DNA of 64,000 nt from Geobacillus vulcani PSS1 (GCF_000733845.1 NZ_JPOI01000001.1:2147501-2211500); one strand, 5' to 3'; counted from the stretch's first letter, positions 35,748 to 44,856 are shown. Numbers and translations are program-made. The notes: generated from the sequence alone by a model not told the origin.

Positions 35748-36560
35748 ATGTTGACCGATTACCACAACCATTTGGAACGCGGGACGCTGACGCTTGATTA
35801 TTTGCGCCAGTTCACTGACGAAGCGGCGAAAAAAGGCATTCAGCATTTCGGCATTTCCGAACATGCGTACCATTTCTATCAAACGAAAAACATTTTGTCC
35901 AACCCATGGGTCGAAGCGCGCCGGTGCTACGATATGGCTGATTACGTCCGGCTGTTCCACGAAGCGTGGGATGCAGGCATCGATGTGAAAATGTCGATTG
36001 AAATGGACTATACGCCGGGCAAACATGAGGAGATGGCTGCTTTCATCCGTTCGTACGAGTTTGACTATGTCATCGGTTCGATCCATTGGGTCGACGATTT
36101 CGGCATCGATTTAGTCGAGTACCGCCACGAGTGGGAGCGGCGCGATTTGTATGATACATATCGCAAATATTTCGATCAGGTCGTTACGCTTGCCGAGTCA
36201 AATTTGTTTGATATTATCGGCCACCTCGATTTAGTGAAAATTTTTCAATATGTTCCAGAAGATGAGGAATTTTTGCTTGAACAATATGACCGAGCGACAA
36301 CCGCGCTGGCCAATTCGAAAACGTGCGTGGAAATCAGCACCGCGGGGTTGCGCAAGCCGGTTGGCGAACTGTATCCGGATCCGCGCTTGTTGAAAATGTG
36401 CTATGACAAAGGCATTCCAATCGTGTTATCGTCCGATGCGCACGTGCCTGAACATGTCGGCGCCGATTTTGACAAAGCGGTTGAACTCGCCCGCAGCATC
36501 GGCTATACCGAGCTCATGACGTTCTCGAAAGGCGAGCGGAAGGCGGTGCCGCTCGGTTAG
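35748..36560 (+). CDS. hisJ: Histidinol-phosphatase HisJ (PHP family)
   Basis: Dephosphorylates histidinol phosphate, the eighth step of histidine synthesis. PHP-domain metal motifs: TDYHNHLERGTLTLDYL at the N terminus, GISEHAY, SIEMDYTPG, DYVIGSIHWVDDFG, IIGHLDLVKIF and the terminal SSDAHVPEHVG. ATG 35748 follows GGAGAGGAGA and gives 270 residues, like B. subtilis HisJ. It stands apart from any his operon in this window. Confidence 0.92.
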   Translation: MLTDYHNHLERGTLTLDYLRQFTDEAAKKGIQHFGISEHAYHFYQTKNILSNPWVEARRCYDMADYVRLFHEAWDAGIDVKMSIEMDYTPGKHEEMAAFIRSYEFDYVIGSIHWVDDFGIDLVEYRHEWERRDLYDTYRKYFDQVVTLAESNLFDIIGHLDLVKIFQYVPEDEEFLLEQYDRATTALANSKTCVEISTAGLRKPVGELYPDPRLLKMCYDKGIPIVLSSDAHVPEHVGADFDKAVELARSIGYTELMTFSKGERKAVPLG

Positions 36561-36609
36561 CTGCACTTGGCGCTTAAGAAAATAGTGTGCTTGAGAGGAG
36601 AGCGGACCG

Positions 36610-36975
36610 ATGGAAGGGGCGAAAGCAATGGATTTGCAGAAGCACTTATATGCCCTCGAACGGCGGCTGTTAGAGCCGGGTGTGCGCACATCGCCAGCGG
36701 AGCTCGACGCGCTGTTGGCGGACGATTTTTTTGAGTTTGGCAGCTCCGGAAACGTCTGGTACAAACACGATAGTGTCGAAGGCGGCGGACTTTCGGTACG
36801 GCGCATGACGATTTCCGATTTTGCGATACATCCTTTAGCAGATGGGGTGGTGTTGGCGACATATCGCCTCCACGATGAAACGAGGGGTCAGCTCACGCTG
36901 CGCAGCTCGATTTGGAAGCACATCGACGGAAGGTGGCAGCTGTTTTTCCATCAAGGCACGATCACGAACCAGTAA
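36610..36975 (+). CDS. NTF2-like (DUF4440-type) protein
   Basis: A 121-residue protein with the compact cone fold suggested by the pattern LYALERRLLEPGVRTSPAEL (helix), LLADDFFEFGSSGNVWY, and strands ending in SSIWKHIDGRWQLFFHQGT. Such proteins bind small ligands or act as enzymes; no specific role can be read here. ATG 36610 (MEGAKAMDLQ) follows AGAGGAGAGCGG; the ATG at 36628 is an alternative start. Convergent with serA, and the two share the terminator between them. Confidence 0.8.
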   Translation: MEGAKAMDLQKHLYALERRLLEPGVRTSPAELDALLADDFFEFGSSGNVWYKHDSVEGGGLSVRRMTISDFAIHPLADGVVLATYRLHDETRGQLTLRSSIWKHIDGRWQLFFHQGTITNQ

Positions 36976-37006
36976 AAAGGAGAACGGGATGCCCCGTTCT
37001 CCTTTT
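36975..37006. terminator. Bidirectional terminator between the NTF2-like gene and serA
   Basis: A perfect 14-base stem: AAAAGGAGAACGGG (36975-36988) with CCCGTTCTCCTTTT (36993-37006), loop of four. A-rich and T-rich sides serve both strands. Confidence 0.9.
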
Positions 37007-37017
37007 CTATGACTTTG

Positions 37018-38592
37018 TTATACTTCGATTTTTTTCGCCGCTTCAATGTCTTCGATGTTAACGAGCAATTCGAGCAGTTCGTCATCAAGTGGCTTGTCGA
37101 GCGACAGCATCATGATCGCCTTGCCGCCCACCTGTTGCCGCCCGACTTGCATGGTGGCGATGTTGACATCGTGCGCCCCCAACACGTTCCCGACTTTGCC
37201 GATCATTCCCGGCCGGTCTTGGTGCTGAATGTACAACAGATGTCCTTCTGGGGCAAAGTCGATGGCGACGCCGTCAAAGTGGACGATGCGGTCGCCATAG
37301 TTCGGCACGTGCGTTCCTTTGATGGTGAACGTTTTGTTTTCACCGTGGACGGTGAGGGAAATGCAGTTCGCATAGCCGTGCGTTTCATCGGAAAATTTTT
37401 CGCCGTATGTGATGCCGCGTTCTTTGGCGATCATGGCGGCGTTCACCTCGTTGACTGTTGAGGCGACGCGCGGCCGCAGGAAGCCGGCAAGCAGGCTGCG
37501 GGTGATGTACGTCGTCTCGAGATCGGCGACCGTGCCGGCGTAGGTGACCGACAGCTCTTGCACCGGGATGTTCATAAACTGCGAGGCGATCAAGCCGAGC
37601 TTCCGGCCTAAATGATAGAATGCTTGAATTTTTTCATAGACGTCTTTCGACAACGCCGGCAAGTTGATCGACGAGGTGACCGGCCGTCCTTCAAAAAAGT
37701 GGAGCAGCTCTTCGGCGACTTGGGTGGCGACGTTCAGCTGCGCTTCGACGGTTGACGCCCCTAAATGCGGCGTGACGATCACATTGTCAAACGAAAGCAA
37801 CGGATGATCGCCCGGCGGCTCTTGTTCAAAGACGTCGAGGGCGACGCCGGCGACATGGCCGTTTTCCAAAAACGGAATGAGCGCTTGTTCGTCGATGATG
37901 CCGCCGCGGGCGCAGTTGATCAAATAGACGCCCCTTTTCGTTTTCGCCAAGTTTTCCGCGCCAAGCAATCCGCGCGTTTCTTTCGTGAGCGGTGTATGAA
38001 CGGTGATGATGTCAGCCACGGCCAGCACTTCGTCAAGCGAGTGAATCGAAACGCCGAGTTTTTCGGCCCGATCTTTTGTTAAAAACGGGTCGTACACGTG
38101 CACGCTCATGCCAAAGGCGCGCGCCCGTTTGGCGACTTCCGAACCGATGCGGCCGAAGCCGATGATGCCCAATTTCTTGCCAAACAGCTCATTGCCGACA
38201 AACGCGGAGCGGTTCCACTCTCGGGATTTGACGGAAATGTGCGCCTGCGGGATGCGGCGGACAAGCGCGGCCATCATGGCAAAGGTATGCTCGGCGGCCG
38301 AAATCGTATTGCCGTTTGGCGCATTGATGACGACGATGCCGCGTTTCGTCGCTGCATCGACATCAATGTTGTCGACGCCCACTCCGGCACGGCCGATAAT
38401 TTTTAAGTTCGGCATCTTTTCCAATAGTTCTTCGGTCACTTTGGTGGCGCTGCGCACGAGCAAAGCGTCAAATGTGTGCAATTCCTCTTCCGCTTCGCTC
38501 ACTTTCTTTTGCACGATGTCAATGTGCGCCGATGCGCGGAGCGGCGCCAGCCCCTCTTCGCTGATGGCGTCAGAAACGAGTACGCGAAACAC
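37018..38592 (-). CDS. serA: D-3-phosphoglycerate dehydrogenase
   Basis: NAD-dependent first step of serine synthesis. The catalytic and NAD-binding domains (about 1-310) include GRAGVGVDNIDVDAATKRGI, LGIIGFGRIGSEVAKRARAF, NCARGGIIDE and the catalytic HLGAS region. An intervening domain (about 315-445) and a C-terminal ACT domain (about 450-524, YIQHQDRPGMIGKVGNVL) allow serine control. I take GTG 38592 (V-F-R-V-L-V-S-D), eight bases after GAAAGGGG, giving 524 residues as in B. subtilis; an upstream ATG at 38616 overlaps that site. Confidence 0.95.
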   Translation of the reverse strand: MFRVLVSDAISEEGLAPLRASAHIDIVQKKVSEAEEELHTFDALLVRSATKVTEELLEKMPNLKIIGRAGVGVDNIDVDAATKRGIVVINAPNGNTISAAEHTFAMMAALVRRIPQAHISVKSREWNRSAFVGNELFGKKLGIIGFGRIGSEVAKRARAFGMSVHVYDPFLTKDRAEKLGVSIHSLDEVLAVADIITVHTPLTKETRGLLGAENLAKTKRGVYLINCARGGIIDEQALIPFLENGHVAGVALDVFEQEPPGDHPLLSFDNVIVTPHLGASTVEAQLNVATQVAEELLHFFEGRPVTSSINLPALSKDVYEKIQAFYHLGRKLGLIASQFMNIPVQELSVTYAGTVADLETTYITRSLLAGFLRPRVASTVNEVNAAMIAKERGITYGEKFSDETHGYANCISLTVHGENKTFTIKGTHVPNYGDRIVHFDGVAIDFAPEGHLLYIQHQDRPGMIGKVGNVLGAHDVNIATMQVGRQQVGGKAIMMLSLDKPLDDELLELLVNIEDIEAAKKIEV

Positions 38593-38623
38593 AGTAGGTG
38601 CCCCTTTCTGTTTCAAGGATGTT

Positions 38624-38664
38624 AAATTTCTGATAATTTAACACGGGAAAGCGGTTTCTGTCAA
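38624..38664 (-). promoter_or_regulatory. serA promoter overlapped by a CodY-like box
   Basis: On the minus strand TTGACA (38664-38659), 17 bases, TTAAAT (38641-38636). The -10 region is covered by AAATTTCTGATAATT (38624-38638), which matches the CodY palindrome AATTTTCWGAAAATT at 13 of 15 positions. Confidence 0.6.
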
Positions 38665-38724
38665 TGGGGGAAAAAGAAGTCATACAAATGAAAACGTTTT
38701 TTTGATCAAAAATGTTCGGGTTTG

Positions 38725-38759
38725 GAAAAAGAAAAGCGCCCATATCAAACGATATGGGC
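38725..38759 (-). terminator. Terminator of ppa
   Basis: GCCCATATC/GATATGGGC (38738-38759) with a four-base loop, followed on the minus strand by GCTTTTCTTTTT. Confidence 0.82.
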
Positions 38760-38813
38760 AAAATTGTTCGGAAATAGAAAAACGGCGTCTGGCGAAATGA
38801 GGTGTTGAACGGA

Positions 38814-39317
38814 TTACTTGTTTTTCTGCTCGTTGTAGCGGGCGATGCATTCATCGATCAATTTGGCTGCCGCTTCCGGGCCTTCCCATGTGCCGATTTC
38901 CGTCCGCTTGCCTTGCAGGTCTTTGTAGCGTTCAAAGAAGTGGGCGATCTCTTTCAGTTTGTGCTGCGGAAGGTCTTCAATCGATCTCACTTCGTCAAAG
39001 CGCGGATCTTCGACCGGAACGCCGATCAATTTTGCATCTTCTTCACCGCTGTCGACCATGTTCAAATAGCCGATGACGCGCGTGTCGATGACGCAGCCCG
39101 GGAACGTCGGGTTCGTTGTGATGACCAAAATGTCGAGCGGGTCGCCATCCAGCGCCAATGTATTTTGCAAATAGCCATATTCGGCCGGATAAAACATCGG
39201 TGAATACAAGACGCGATCGAGCTTGAAAATGCCCCGCTCTTTGTCGAATTCGTATTTGTTTTGGCTTCCGGTTGGAATTTCGATAAACGCTTCGACAATT
39301 TTATTTTCGAATGCCAT
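38814..39317 (-). CDS. ppa: Inorganic pyrophosphatase, family I
   Basis: Hydrolyses pyrophosphate and so pulls biosynthetic reactions forward. 167 residues. Metal and substrate residues are in IEIPTGSQNKYEFDKERG, YPAEYGYLQNTLALDGDPLD (signature D-G-D-P-L-D) and EDAKLIGVPVEDPR. B. subtilis mainly uses the unrelated family II enzyme, so a family I PPase fits a thermophilic Geobacillus. ATG 39317 follows AAAGGAGGAACGGGTT. The upstream gap carries a CTTGTCC/GGACAAG hairpin in the leader (about 39357-39387). Confidence 0.94.
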   Translation of the reverse strand: MAFENKIVEAFIEIPTGSQNKYEFDKERGIFKLDRVLYSPMFYPAEYGYLQNTLALDGDPLDILVITTNPTFPGCVIDTRVIGYLNMVDSGEEDAKLIGVPVEDPRFDEVRSIEDLPQHKLKEIAHFFERYKDLQGKRTEIGTWEGPEAAAKLIDECIARYNEQKNK

Positions 39318-39461
39318 AACCCGTTCCTCCTTTGTTGGTTATGTATACATGAAAACTTGTCCACCCTAGCAGGCGAGGCGGACAAGCCAATCTTATTGTA
39401 GCACGTTCGCCCAAGATGCGCCACTTATGATAGGCCATTTTTTCACGCTGGCATCAAAAAA

Positions 39462-39488
39462 CCCCTCTTGCCGCCAAGGCAAGAGGGG
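39462..39488 (-). terminator. Terminator of fer
   Basis: A perfect 11-base stem CCCCTCTTGCC (39462-39472)/GGCAAGAGGGG (39478-39488), followed on the minus strand by seven T residues. Confidence 0.9.
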
Positions 39489-39493
39489 GAATG

Positions 39494-39757
<264 letters not shown>

Positions 39758-39822
39758 TCAAGTTTATTGGAAACGGACGGGCCATCTCCGTGTTGCCTGC
39801 TCGGAAATGAACTTTCACTTTT

Positions 39823-39851
39823 ATAATAAGACCGTACGGCCGGCTTTTCAA
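39823..39851 (-). promoter_or_regulatory. Sigma-A promoter for fer
   Basis: On the minus strand TTGAAA (39851-39846), 17 bases, TATTAT (39828-39823), about 80 bases before the start codon. Confidence 0.72.
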
Positions 39852-39914
39852 TAAAAAAATCGCTCTCCTGTATTTTTACACATATGCATCTTCTTTAACA
39901 CATTCACCGAGAAG

Positions 39915-39947
39915 TCTCCCACCTCGAAATGGAATGTAGGTGGGAGA
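39915..39947. mobile_element. Solitary hairpin resembling an IS200/IS605-type right end
   Basis: TCTCCCACCT (39915-39924) and AGGTGGGAGA (39938-39947) form a perfect 10-base stem with a 13-base loop, flanked by GAGAAG and GGTTCA. This pattern resembles the 3' end hairpin of IS200/IS605-group (tnpB-carrying) elements in Bacillaceae. No transposase or tnpB gene is nearby, so it would be a relic. A plain hairpin between fer and ypbB is the alternative. Confidence 0.4.
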
Positions 39948-39994
39948 GGTTCATTTTTGTTATCATGTGGTGGAAATGTCAACGACGCGATTTT

Positions 39995-40025
39995 TTGCCG
40001 ATTGGCCCGCTTTTTTTGCTACAAT
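39995..40025 (+). promoter_or_regulatory. Possible sigma-A promoter for ypbB-recQ
   Basis: TTGCCG (39995-40000) and TACAAT (40020-40025) are separated by 19 bases, longer than ideal. It ends 20 bases before the ypbB start codon. Confidence 0.4.
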
Positions 40026-40045
40026 AAAGGCAGGGAGGAAGGGCC

Positions 40046-41092
40046 ATGCAGCACAGTTATGCGTCGTTTTTGCTTGCCTGGTGTCTTCGCCAGTTTCGCG
40101 GCGAACGGACGCTGGCGGCGGCGTATCATTTATTTTCGGGAAAAAAATCGGCGCAGACGCTCCAAGACAGCAAATGGTTTCAGCTTGAGCCACTGTTTGG
40201 CACATGGAAGAATGTGACGATGGCAGCGCTCGAGGAGGCGGCAATGGCGCTTGTCGAACAGCGATTCGCTTTATCCGAGGAACAGCGGACATACACGTTG
40301 ACCGTGGCAGGGGAAGAATGGCTTGCCGAGCAAGCGACGCTTTTCCCCCGCCATCTGAACGGCTGGCGCTATCATGAGGTGGAACCGCTGTTTTGGCAGC
40401 GTCTTTCCTTGATCGGGCAGACATTGTCAAACCTCGTCTATGGGCGGCGTTTTGCACCGATTTGCCGCGACGAGCGGACGCTTCAATGGGTGAAGCAATA
40501 CTTGCTTGCCAAAGGATCGCGCCAGATGTTGACCGAGGCGCTGTATCAGGAGCTCATCCGGCTGCTTGAGGCGGTTTCGGAAGAGGCGGCGGCGATCTTT
40601 ACGCTGCGTTTGACGAGCGCGGTCCGCATCGGTTGGACGATGGAGCAAATCGCGGCCCATTTGAAAAAAGACGCGCTCTACGTGCAGTTTCAATTCCGCA
40701 ACGTGCTCCATTACATCATGGCGGAAGCTGAGGCTGGACGCGCTTCGATGATGGCCGAATTGATGAGCGGGCTGGCGCCGGCGGTGCTGACACAATCGGC
40801 GCAAAAAACGTACGAATGGCTGCGGAAAGGAAAAACGATGGAAGATATTGCCGCGCTTCGCCGCTTGAAGCGAAGCACGATTGAGGATCACCTTGTCGAA
40901 ATCGCTGCCAATGTGCCCGGTTTTTCGATCGCCCCGTTTGTCGATGATGAAAAGGCGGCGGCCATTCGAGCGGCGGCGCAGGCGCTCAGGACGCGGAAAT
41001 TGAAAGAGATTCGCGAGGCGCTTGATGGCAAGGTAAGCTATTTTGAAATTCGGCTCGTGTTGGCAAAGGAAGTGGGACGTTGGACGAGTTGA
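40046..41092 (+). CDS. ypbB: Helix-turn-helix protein YpbB
   Basis: A 348-residue protein whose C-terminal part (about 250-345) is the HTH_40 helix-turn-helix found fused to or next to RecQ helicases: QKTYEWLRKGKTMEDIAALR, RRLKRSTIEDHLVEIAA. The N-terminal two thirds is helical with no recognised domain. Placed directly before and overlapping recQ by 13 bases, as in B. subtilis, so it probably acts with the helicase. ATG 40046 behind AGGGAGGAAGGG. Confidence 0.86.
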   Translation: MQHSYASFLLAWCLRQFRGERTLAAAYHLFSGKKSAQTLQDSKWFQLEPLFGTWKNVTMAALEEAAMALVEQRFALSEEQRTYTLTVAGEEWLAEQATLFPRHLNGWRYHEVEPLFWQRLSLIGQTLSNLVYGRRFAPICRDERTLQWVKQYLLAKGSRQMLTEALYQELIRLLEAVSEEAAAIFTLRLTSAVRIGWTMEQIAAHLKKDALYVQFQFRNVLHYIMAEAEAGRASMMAELMSGLAPAVLTQSAQKTYEWLRKGKTMEDIAALRRLKRSTIEDHLVEIAANVPGFSIAPFVDDEKAAAIRAAAQALRTRKLKEIREALDGKVSYFEIRLVLAKEVGRWTS

Positions 41093-42603
41093 CGAAAACG
41101 CTGCATATGCAGTTCGGACATGCTTCATTCCGTCCGGGGCAGCGGGAAGTGGCGGAAGATGTGCTTGCTGGGCGTGACGTGCTGGCGATGCTGCCGACCG
41201 GAAGCGGCAAGTCGCTCTGCTATCAGCTGCCAGCGTATTTGCTTCAAGGCAGTGTGCTGATCGTTTCACCGCTTGTGTCGCTCATGGAGGACCAAGTCGA
41301 GCAGCTGCGCCGGCGCGGGGAAAAGCGAGTGATTGCTTTTCACAGCCTGCTTGATGCTGAAGAAAAATGGCAGGCGCTGGCCTCGCTTGAAACGTTTCGT
41401 TTTATTTATGCGTCGCCGGAGATGCTGCAGTCGGCCAAATTTTTAACGGCGCTTCGGCGCGTATGCATTTCGCTTTTTGTCGTTGATGAGGCGCACTGCA
41501 TTTCTCAGTGGGGATATGACTTTCGCCCGGACTTTTTAAAGCTTGGGGAGATCCGGCGCGCACTCGGGACTCCGCCGTGTTTGGCGTTGACGGCGACGGC
41601 GCCGCCCGAGGTGCAGGAGGATATTATTCGCACGCTTGGGATGGATGGCGCCCGCCGCCATATTCATTCCGTCGACCGTCCGAACATCGCCTTGTGCGTG
41701 AAGCATTGTTCATCAACGGAGGACAAAGCGGTGCGTTTGACCGATTATGCCAAGCGTCTCGAAGGCCCGGGAATCATTTATTTTTCGAGCCGTCAATGGG
41801 CGGAACAGATGGCGCGCCAGCTCGAACAGTGCGGCGCGGGGCGAGTCGCCTATTACCATGCCGGCATGGACGGGGAGCAGCGGTTGCTCGTACAGCAACA
41901 GTTTTTATATGACCAGCTGGACATCGTTTGTTGCACAAGCGCATTCGGCATGGGCGTGAACAAAGAAAACGTCCGGTTTGTGTTTCATTTTCATATGCCG
42001 GCCCAGCTCGAGGCGTACGTGCAGGAAATCGGGCGTGCGGGGCGTGACGGAGCGCCAAGCCTTGCTGTGTTATTTTATGCGGACGGCGACCGGGCCATTG
42101 CCCAGGCGGTGGCGGAGGCGGAGCTGCTAAGTCCGCGCGGGCTGCGTGAGTGGTGTCGGCGGCTGCCGGAAGGAGCAGGATGGGAAGCGGCGATGGCGGC
42201 GCTCGAGGATGCCGGATTCACCGACATACAAAAGCGGTTGTTGGCGTATTTTTTAGAACAGGGACAACGAGCGATGCCTGGTTGGCTGACAGCGGAGGCG
42301 AAAGAGCGGCTGTACGGCAAGATGGCAGCCGCCATCGAGGTGCGGCGGCGCTGGAAGCGGAAAAAACTGCAGGAAATGGATGCATGGGTGCACTTGTCTT
42401 CGTGCCGGCGTCAGGCGCTTGTCCGCGCGTTTGGACAGGAGTTGACGGGTCGGCGGGATGTCTGCTGCGATCGCTGCGGGCTATCGCTTGACGGCTATGA
42501 ACGAGCCGTCCGCCGTCCGGAGGCGGCGCCGGTTCGCCATTGGCGCGAGGAGTTATGGGACATGCTTTTTGGCGAGGGACGGACGAATGAAGCGGCAAAG
42601 TGA
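41080..42603 (+). CDS. recQ: RecQ-family ATP-dependent DNA helicase
   Basis: 3'-5' helicase for recombination and fork repair, 507 residues. Motif I LPTGSGKSLCYQLPAY, motif II VVDEAHCISQWGYDFRPDF (DEAH), motif III LTATAPPEV, motif V-VI SAFGMGVNKENV and QEIGRAGRDG. A zinc-binding cysteine cluster lies at the C terminus (SSCRRQALVRAF then CCDRCG). There is no HRDC domain, so it is the short RecQ (RecS/YpbC-like) form; the HTH normally attached to RecQ is supplied by the preceding gene. TTG start at 41080 behind AAAGGAAGTGGG. Confidence 0.92.
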   Translation: MDELTKTLHMQFGHASFRPGQREVAEDVLAGRDVLAMLPTGSGKSLCYQLPAYLLQGSVLIVSPLVSLMEDQVEQLRRRGEKRVIAFHSLLDAEEKWQALASLETFRFIYASPEMLQSAKFLTALRRVCISLFVVDEAHCISQWGYDFRPDFLKLGEIRRALGTPPCLALTATAPPEVQEDIIRTLGMDGARRHIHSVDRPNIALCVKHCSSTEDKAVRLTDYAKRLEGPGIIYFSSRQWAEQMARQLEQCGAGRVAYYHAGMDGEQRLLVQQQFLYDQLDIVCCTSAFGMGVNKENVRFVFHFHMPAQLEAYVQEIGRAGRDGAPSLAVLFYADGDRAIAQAVAEAELLSPRGLREWCRRLPEGAGWEAAMAALEDAGFTDIQKRLLAYFLEQGQRAMPGWLTAEAKERLYGKMAAAIEVRRRWKRKKLQEMDAWVHLSSCRRQALVRAFGQELTGRRDVCCDRCGLSLDGYERAVRRPEAAPVRHWREELWDMLFGEGRTNEAAK

Positions 42604-43156
42604 ACAAATCCAGCAGATGACGGAGCGCGAGGTGCTTTTTCACCTTTATGTCACGCAAGGGTTGCTGCTTCTTGCCGCCGGCGGCTGTTCGCTCTTTTTG
42701 TTCGATGGGGCGGAGTGGCGCCGGCTTTGGCGGTTTGATCTCACCGATGTGCTGTTATACGGAGCGGGCGGGGCGGCGCTCGTGCTGGGAGTCGATTTTT
42801 TGGCCATGCGCTATTTGCCGGATGATTGGCATGACGACGGCGGGGTGAACGAAAAAATATTCCGCGGCCGCTCGATTCCGCATCTCTTTTTTTTATGCGC
42901 GCTCATCGCTGCGACGGAAGAATGGCTGTTTCGCGGCGTTGTGCAGACACATTGGGGGGTTTGGGCGGCAAGCGTCGTGTTTGCCTTGTTGCATGTTCGA
43001 TATTTGGAAAAATGGTTTTTGTTTCTCATGGTGATGCTTGTCAGTTTGTTTCTCGGCATGTTGTATGAGCAAACCGGAAGCTTATGGGTGACCATCACCG
43101 CGCACTTTTTGATCGATTTCGTGCTTGCGTTGCATATTCGGTCGGGAGAGGAGTGA
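42587..43156 (+). CDS. ypbD: CPBP-family intramembrane metalloprotease (YpbD)
   Basis: A 189-residue membrane protein with about five helices. The Abi/CPBP glutamate motif is ATEEWLFRGVVQ; later histidines lie in FALLHVRYLEKW and ITAHFLIDFVLA, the pattern of the Rce1-type protease active site. The substrate is unknown. ATG 42587 overlaps the end of recQ; the longer frame from 42458 falls inside recQ. Confidence 0.86.
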   Translation: MKRQSEQIQQMTEREVLFHLYVTQGLLLLAAGGCSLFLFDGAEWRRLWRFDLTDVLLYGAGGAALVLGVDFLAMRYLPDDWHDDGGVNEKIFRGRSIPHLFFLCALIAATEEWLFRGVVQTHWGVWAASVVFALLHVRYLEKWFLFLMVMLVSLFLGMLYEQTGSLWVTITAHFLIDFVLALHIRSGEE

Positions 43157-43160
43157 AGCC

Positions 43161-43703
43161 ATGGGAAGGGCAGAGGAGCGCCGGACGCGGCGGAGCCTGA
43201 GGTTGGACGAGAGCACACCGTCATCGCGTATTAAACGGCGGCGAAAAAAAGAAGAGCAAAAGCGAAAATACGTTCCGTCTCGTCTGCTTCTGTTCTTGTT
43301 TTTGATCTTGCCGGCGGCTGTGTTGACGATCCATCATGTCCAATCGAAGTCGGGCTCTGTGACGGTCGTCCGTCATGAAGAAAGAGGGGGAGAGACGGTG
43401 CGCATTATTCGAGACGACGAAGTCAAGGGGATAGAACAGGCGGCCAAACCGAAGCAAAAGAGCGCCGCCGATCGGGGAAACGTCAGCGGTTGGGAAAAGA
43501 CTGACCAATGGGGAAAGACTGATGATGAACAAGGAAAAATCATCACCCATGTCGTCGCCGCTAATGAAACGCTCTACAGCATCGCCATGAAATATTACGG
43601 CACGCCTGATGCGATTGATCTCATTAAAAAGGAAAACGGCCTATCGACCGGCCGCCTTCAGCCGGGGCAAACACTGCGCATCCCGCTTCGCGGCGAACAG
43701 TAA
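43161..43703 (+). CDS. ypbE: LysM-domain membrane protein YpbE
   Basis: A bitopic protein of 180 residues: a highly basic cytoplasmic N terminus (RIKRRRKKEEQKRK), one membrane helix (about 40-58), a variable spacer, then a C-terminal LysM peptidoglycan-binding domain (HVVAANETLYSIAMKYYG, LSTGRLQPGQTLRIPL). It probably anchors to or senses the cell wall. ATG 43161 follows GGGAGAGGAG, four bases after ypbD. Confidence 0.88.
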   Translation: MGRAEERRTRRSLRLDESTPSSRIKRRRKKEEQKRKYVPSRLLLFLFLILPAAVLTIHHVQSKSGSVTVVRHEERGGETVRIIRDDEVKGIEQAAKPKQKSAADRGNVSGWEKTDQWGKTDDEQGKIITHVVAANETLYSIAMKYYGTPDAIDLIKKENGLSTGRLQPGQTLRIPLRGEQ

Positions 43704-43812
43704 GCGGGACGCCTTTTTGATCCAATATTATCCGTTGCCCTCAGCTTTTTGTTCTAACGCCACCGTCTGCGGCATATGATGGACAATAGAAATGGGACAA
43801 GGGGGAGAGGAG

Positions 43813-44259
43813 ATGGTCCATTTCCCGGATGAGTTTCCCATCGATGAAGTGGCGAAAGAAATGCTGGTTGCGGTTATTGAAAAAAAGAAAAAATGGGAGC
43901 GGTTTGAAAAGCGGGTGCTGCTCTTGCAGGCGGCCGCGTTTTCCGGTTTGGCCATTTTCCTTCTTTATCTTTTGGCCAAAGCGGCGGCTTTTGAAACATG
44001 GGGCGAGCGGATCGCCTGGTTTTTCGCCGCGCCGGCCCATGTGTTCATTCTGCTTCTTCTAGGCACCGTTTATTGGGCGGCTGTCTATTACAAGGGAAAA
44101 AGCGAAAAGGCGGAAGACGACTTTCACGCTCTTCGCTGTGAAATCATTCAAAAAAGCATCGATTTATGGAAAGATGAGGAACAATGGAGTCGGCGTCATC
44201 GGCTTTTTGAATGGATGAAACGGGAATACGATATCAATCTTTATTATGAACAAAGCTGA
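43813..44259 (+). CDS. ypbF: YpbF family membrane protein (DUF2663)
   Basis: A 148-residue protein with two membrane helices (about 40-60 and 73-95) and charged flanks rich in lysine and tryptophan (IEKKKKWERFEKR). No function is known. I take ATG 43813, five bases after GGGGGAG and giving a length like B. subtilis YpbF; ATG 43792 would add seven residues but has no ribosome site. Convergent with the cotJ operon. Confidence 0.82.
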   Translation: MVHFPDEFPIDEVAKEMLVAVIEKKKKWERFEKRVLLLQAAAFSGLAIFLLYLLAKAAAFETWGERIAWFFAAPAHVFILLLLGTVYWAAVYYKGKSEKAEDDFHALRCEIIQKSIDLWKDEEQWSRRHRLFEWMKREYDINLYYEQS

Positions 44260-44286
44260 GCGGGAGACCGTGGCCGGCTCATTCGA

Positions 44287-44856
44287 CTAGAACACTTTTT
44301 TATGGCTGCGTTCCTCTTTTAAAATTTCGACCGCTTCCCGGAATCGTTGGGCATGGATGATTTCCCGCTCGCGCAAAAAGCGGAGTCCGTCGTTTAAATC
44401 CGGGTCATCGCTCATGTTGATGATCCATTGGTACGTGGCGCGCGCTTTTTCTTCGGCGGCGATGTCTTCATACAAGTCGGTGATCGGGTCGCCTTTCGCC
44501 TGAATGTATGTCGCCGTAAACGGATTGCCGGCGGCGTTATGGTAAAAGAGGGCGCGTTCATGGTCGACGTAATGCGGCTCCAGCCCAGCTTCTTTCAGCT
44601 GTTCCGGCGTTGCGTCTTTCGTCAGTTTATACACCATCGTCGCGATCATTTCGAGATGGGCGAGCTCTTCGGTGCCGATGTCGTTCAGTAATCCGATCAC
44701 TTTTGACGGGAGTGTATAACGCTGGTTTAAGTAACGAAGCGCAGCGGCCAGTTCTCCGTCTGCCCCGCCGTACTGTTCAATTAAATATTTCGCCAGCCGC
44801 GGGTTGCACGTGCTGACGCGGACTGGGTACTGCAGCTTTTTCTCATAAATCCACAT
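44287..44856 (-). CDS. cotJC: Spore coat protein CotJC (manganese catalase family)
   Basis: A coat protein with the fold of dinuclear manganese catalases. Metal-ligand glutamates and histidines are in DIGTEELAHLEMIATMVY, AAEEKARATYQWIINMSDDP and REREIIHAQRFREAVE. 189 residues. Last gene of cotJABC, transcribed in the mother cell, 33 bases after cotJB. Confidence 0.94.
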   Translation of the reverse strand: MWIYEKKLQYPVRVSTCNPRLAKYLIEQYGGADGELAAALRYLNQRYTLPSKVIGLLNDIGTEELAHLEMIATMVYKLTKDATPEQLKEAGLEPHYVDHERALFYHNAAGNPFTATYIQAKGDPITDLYEDIAAEEKARATYQWIINMSDDPDLNDGLRFLREREIIHAQRFREAVEILKEERSHKKVF

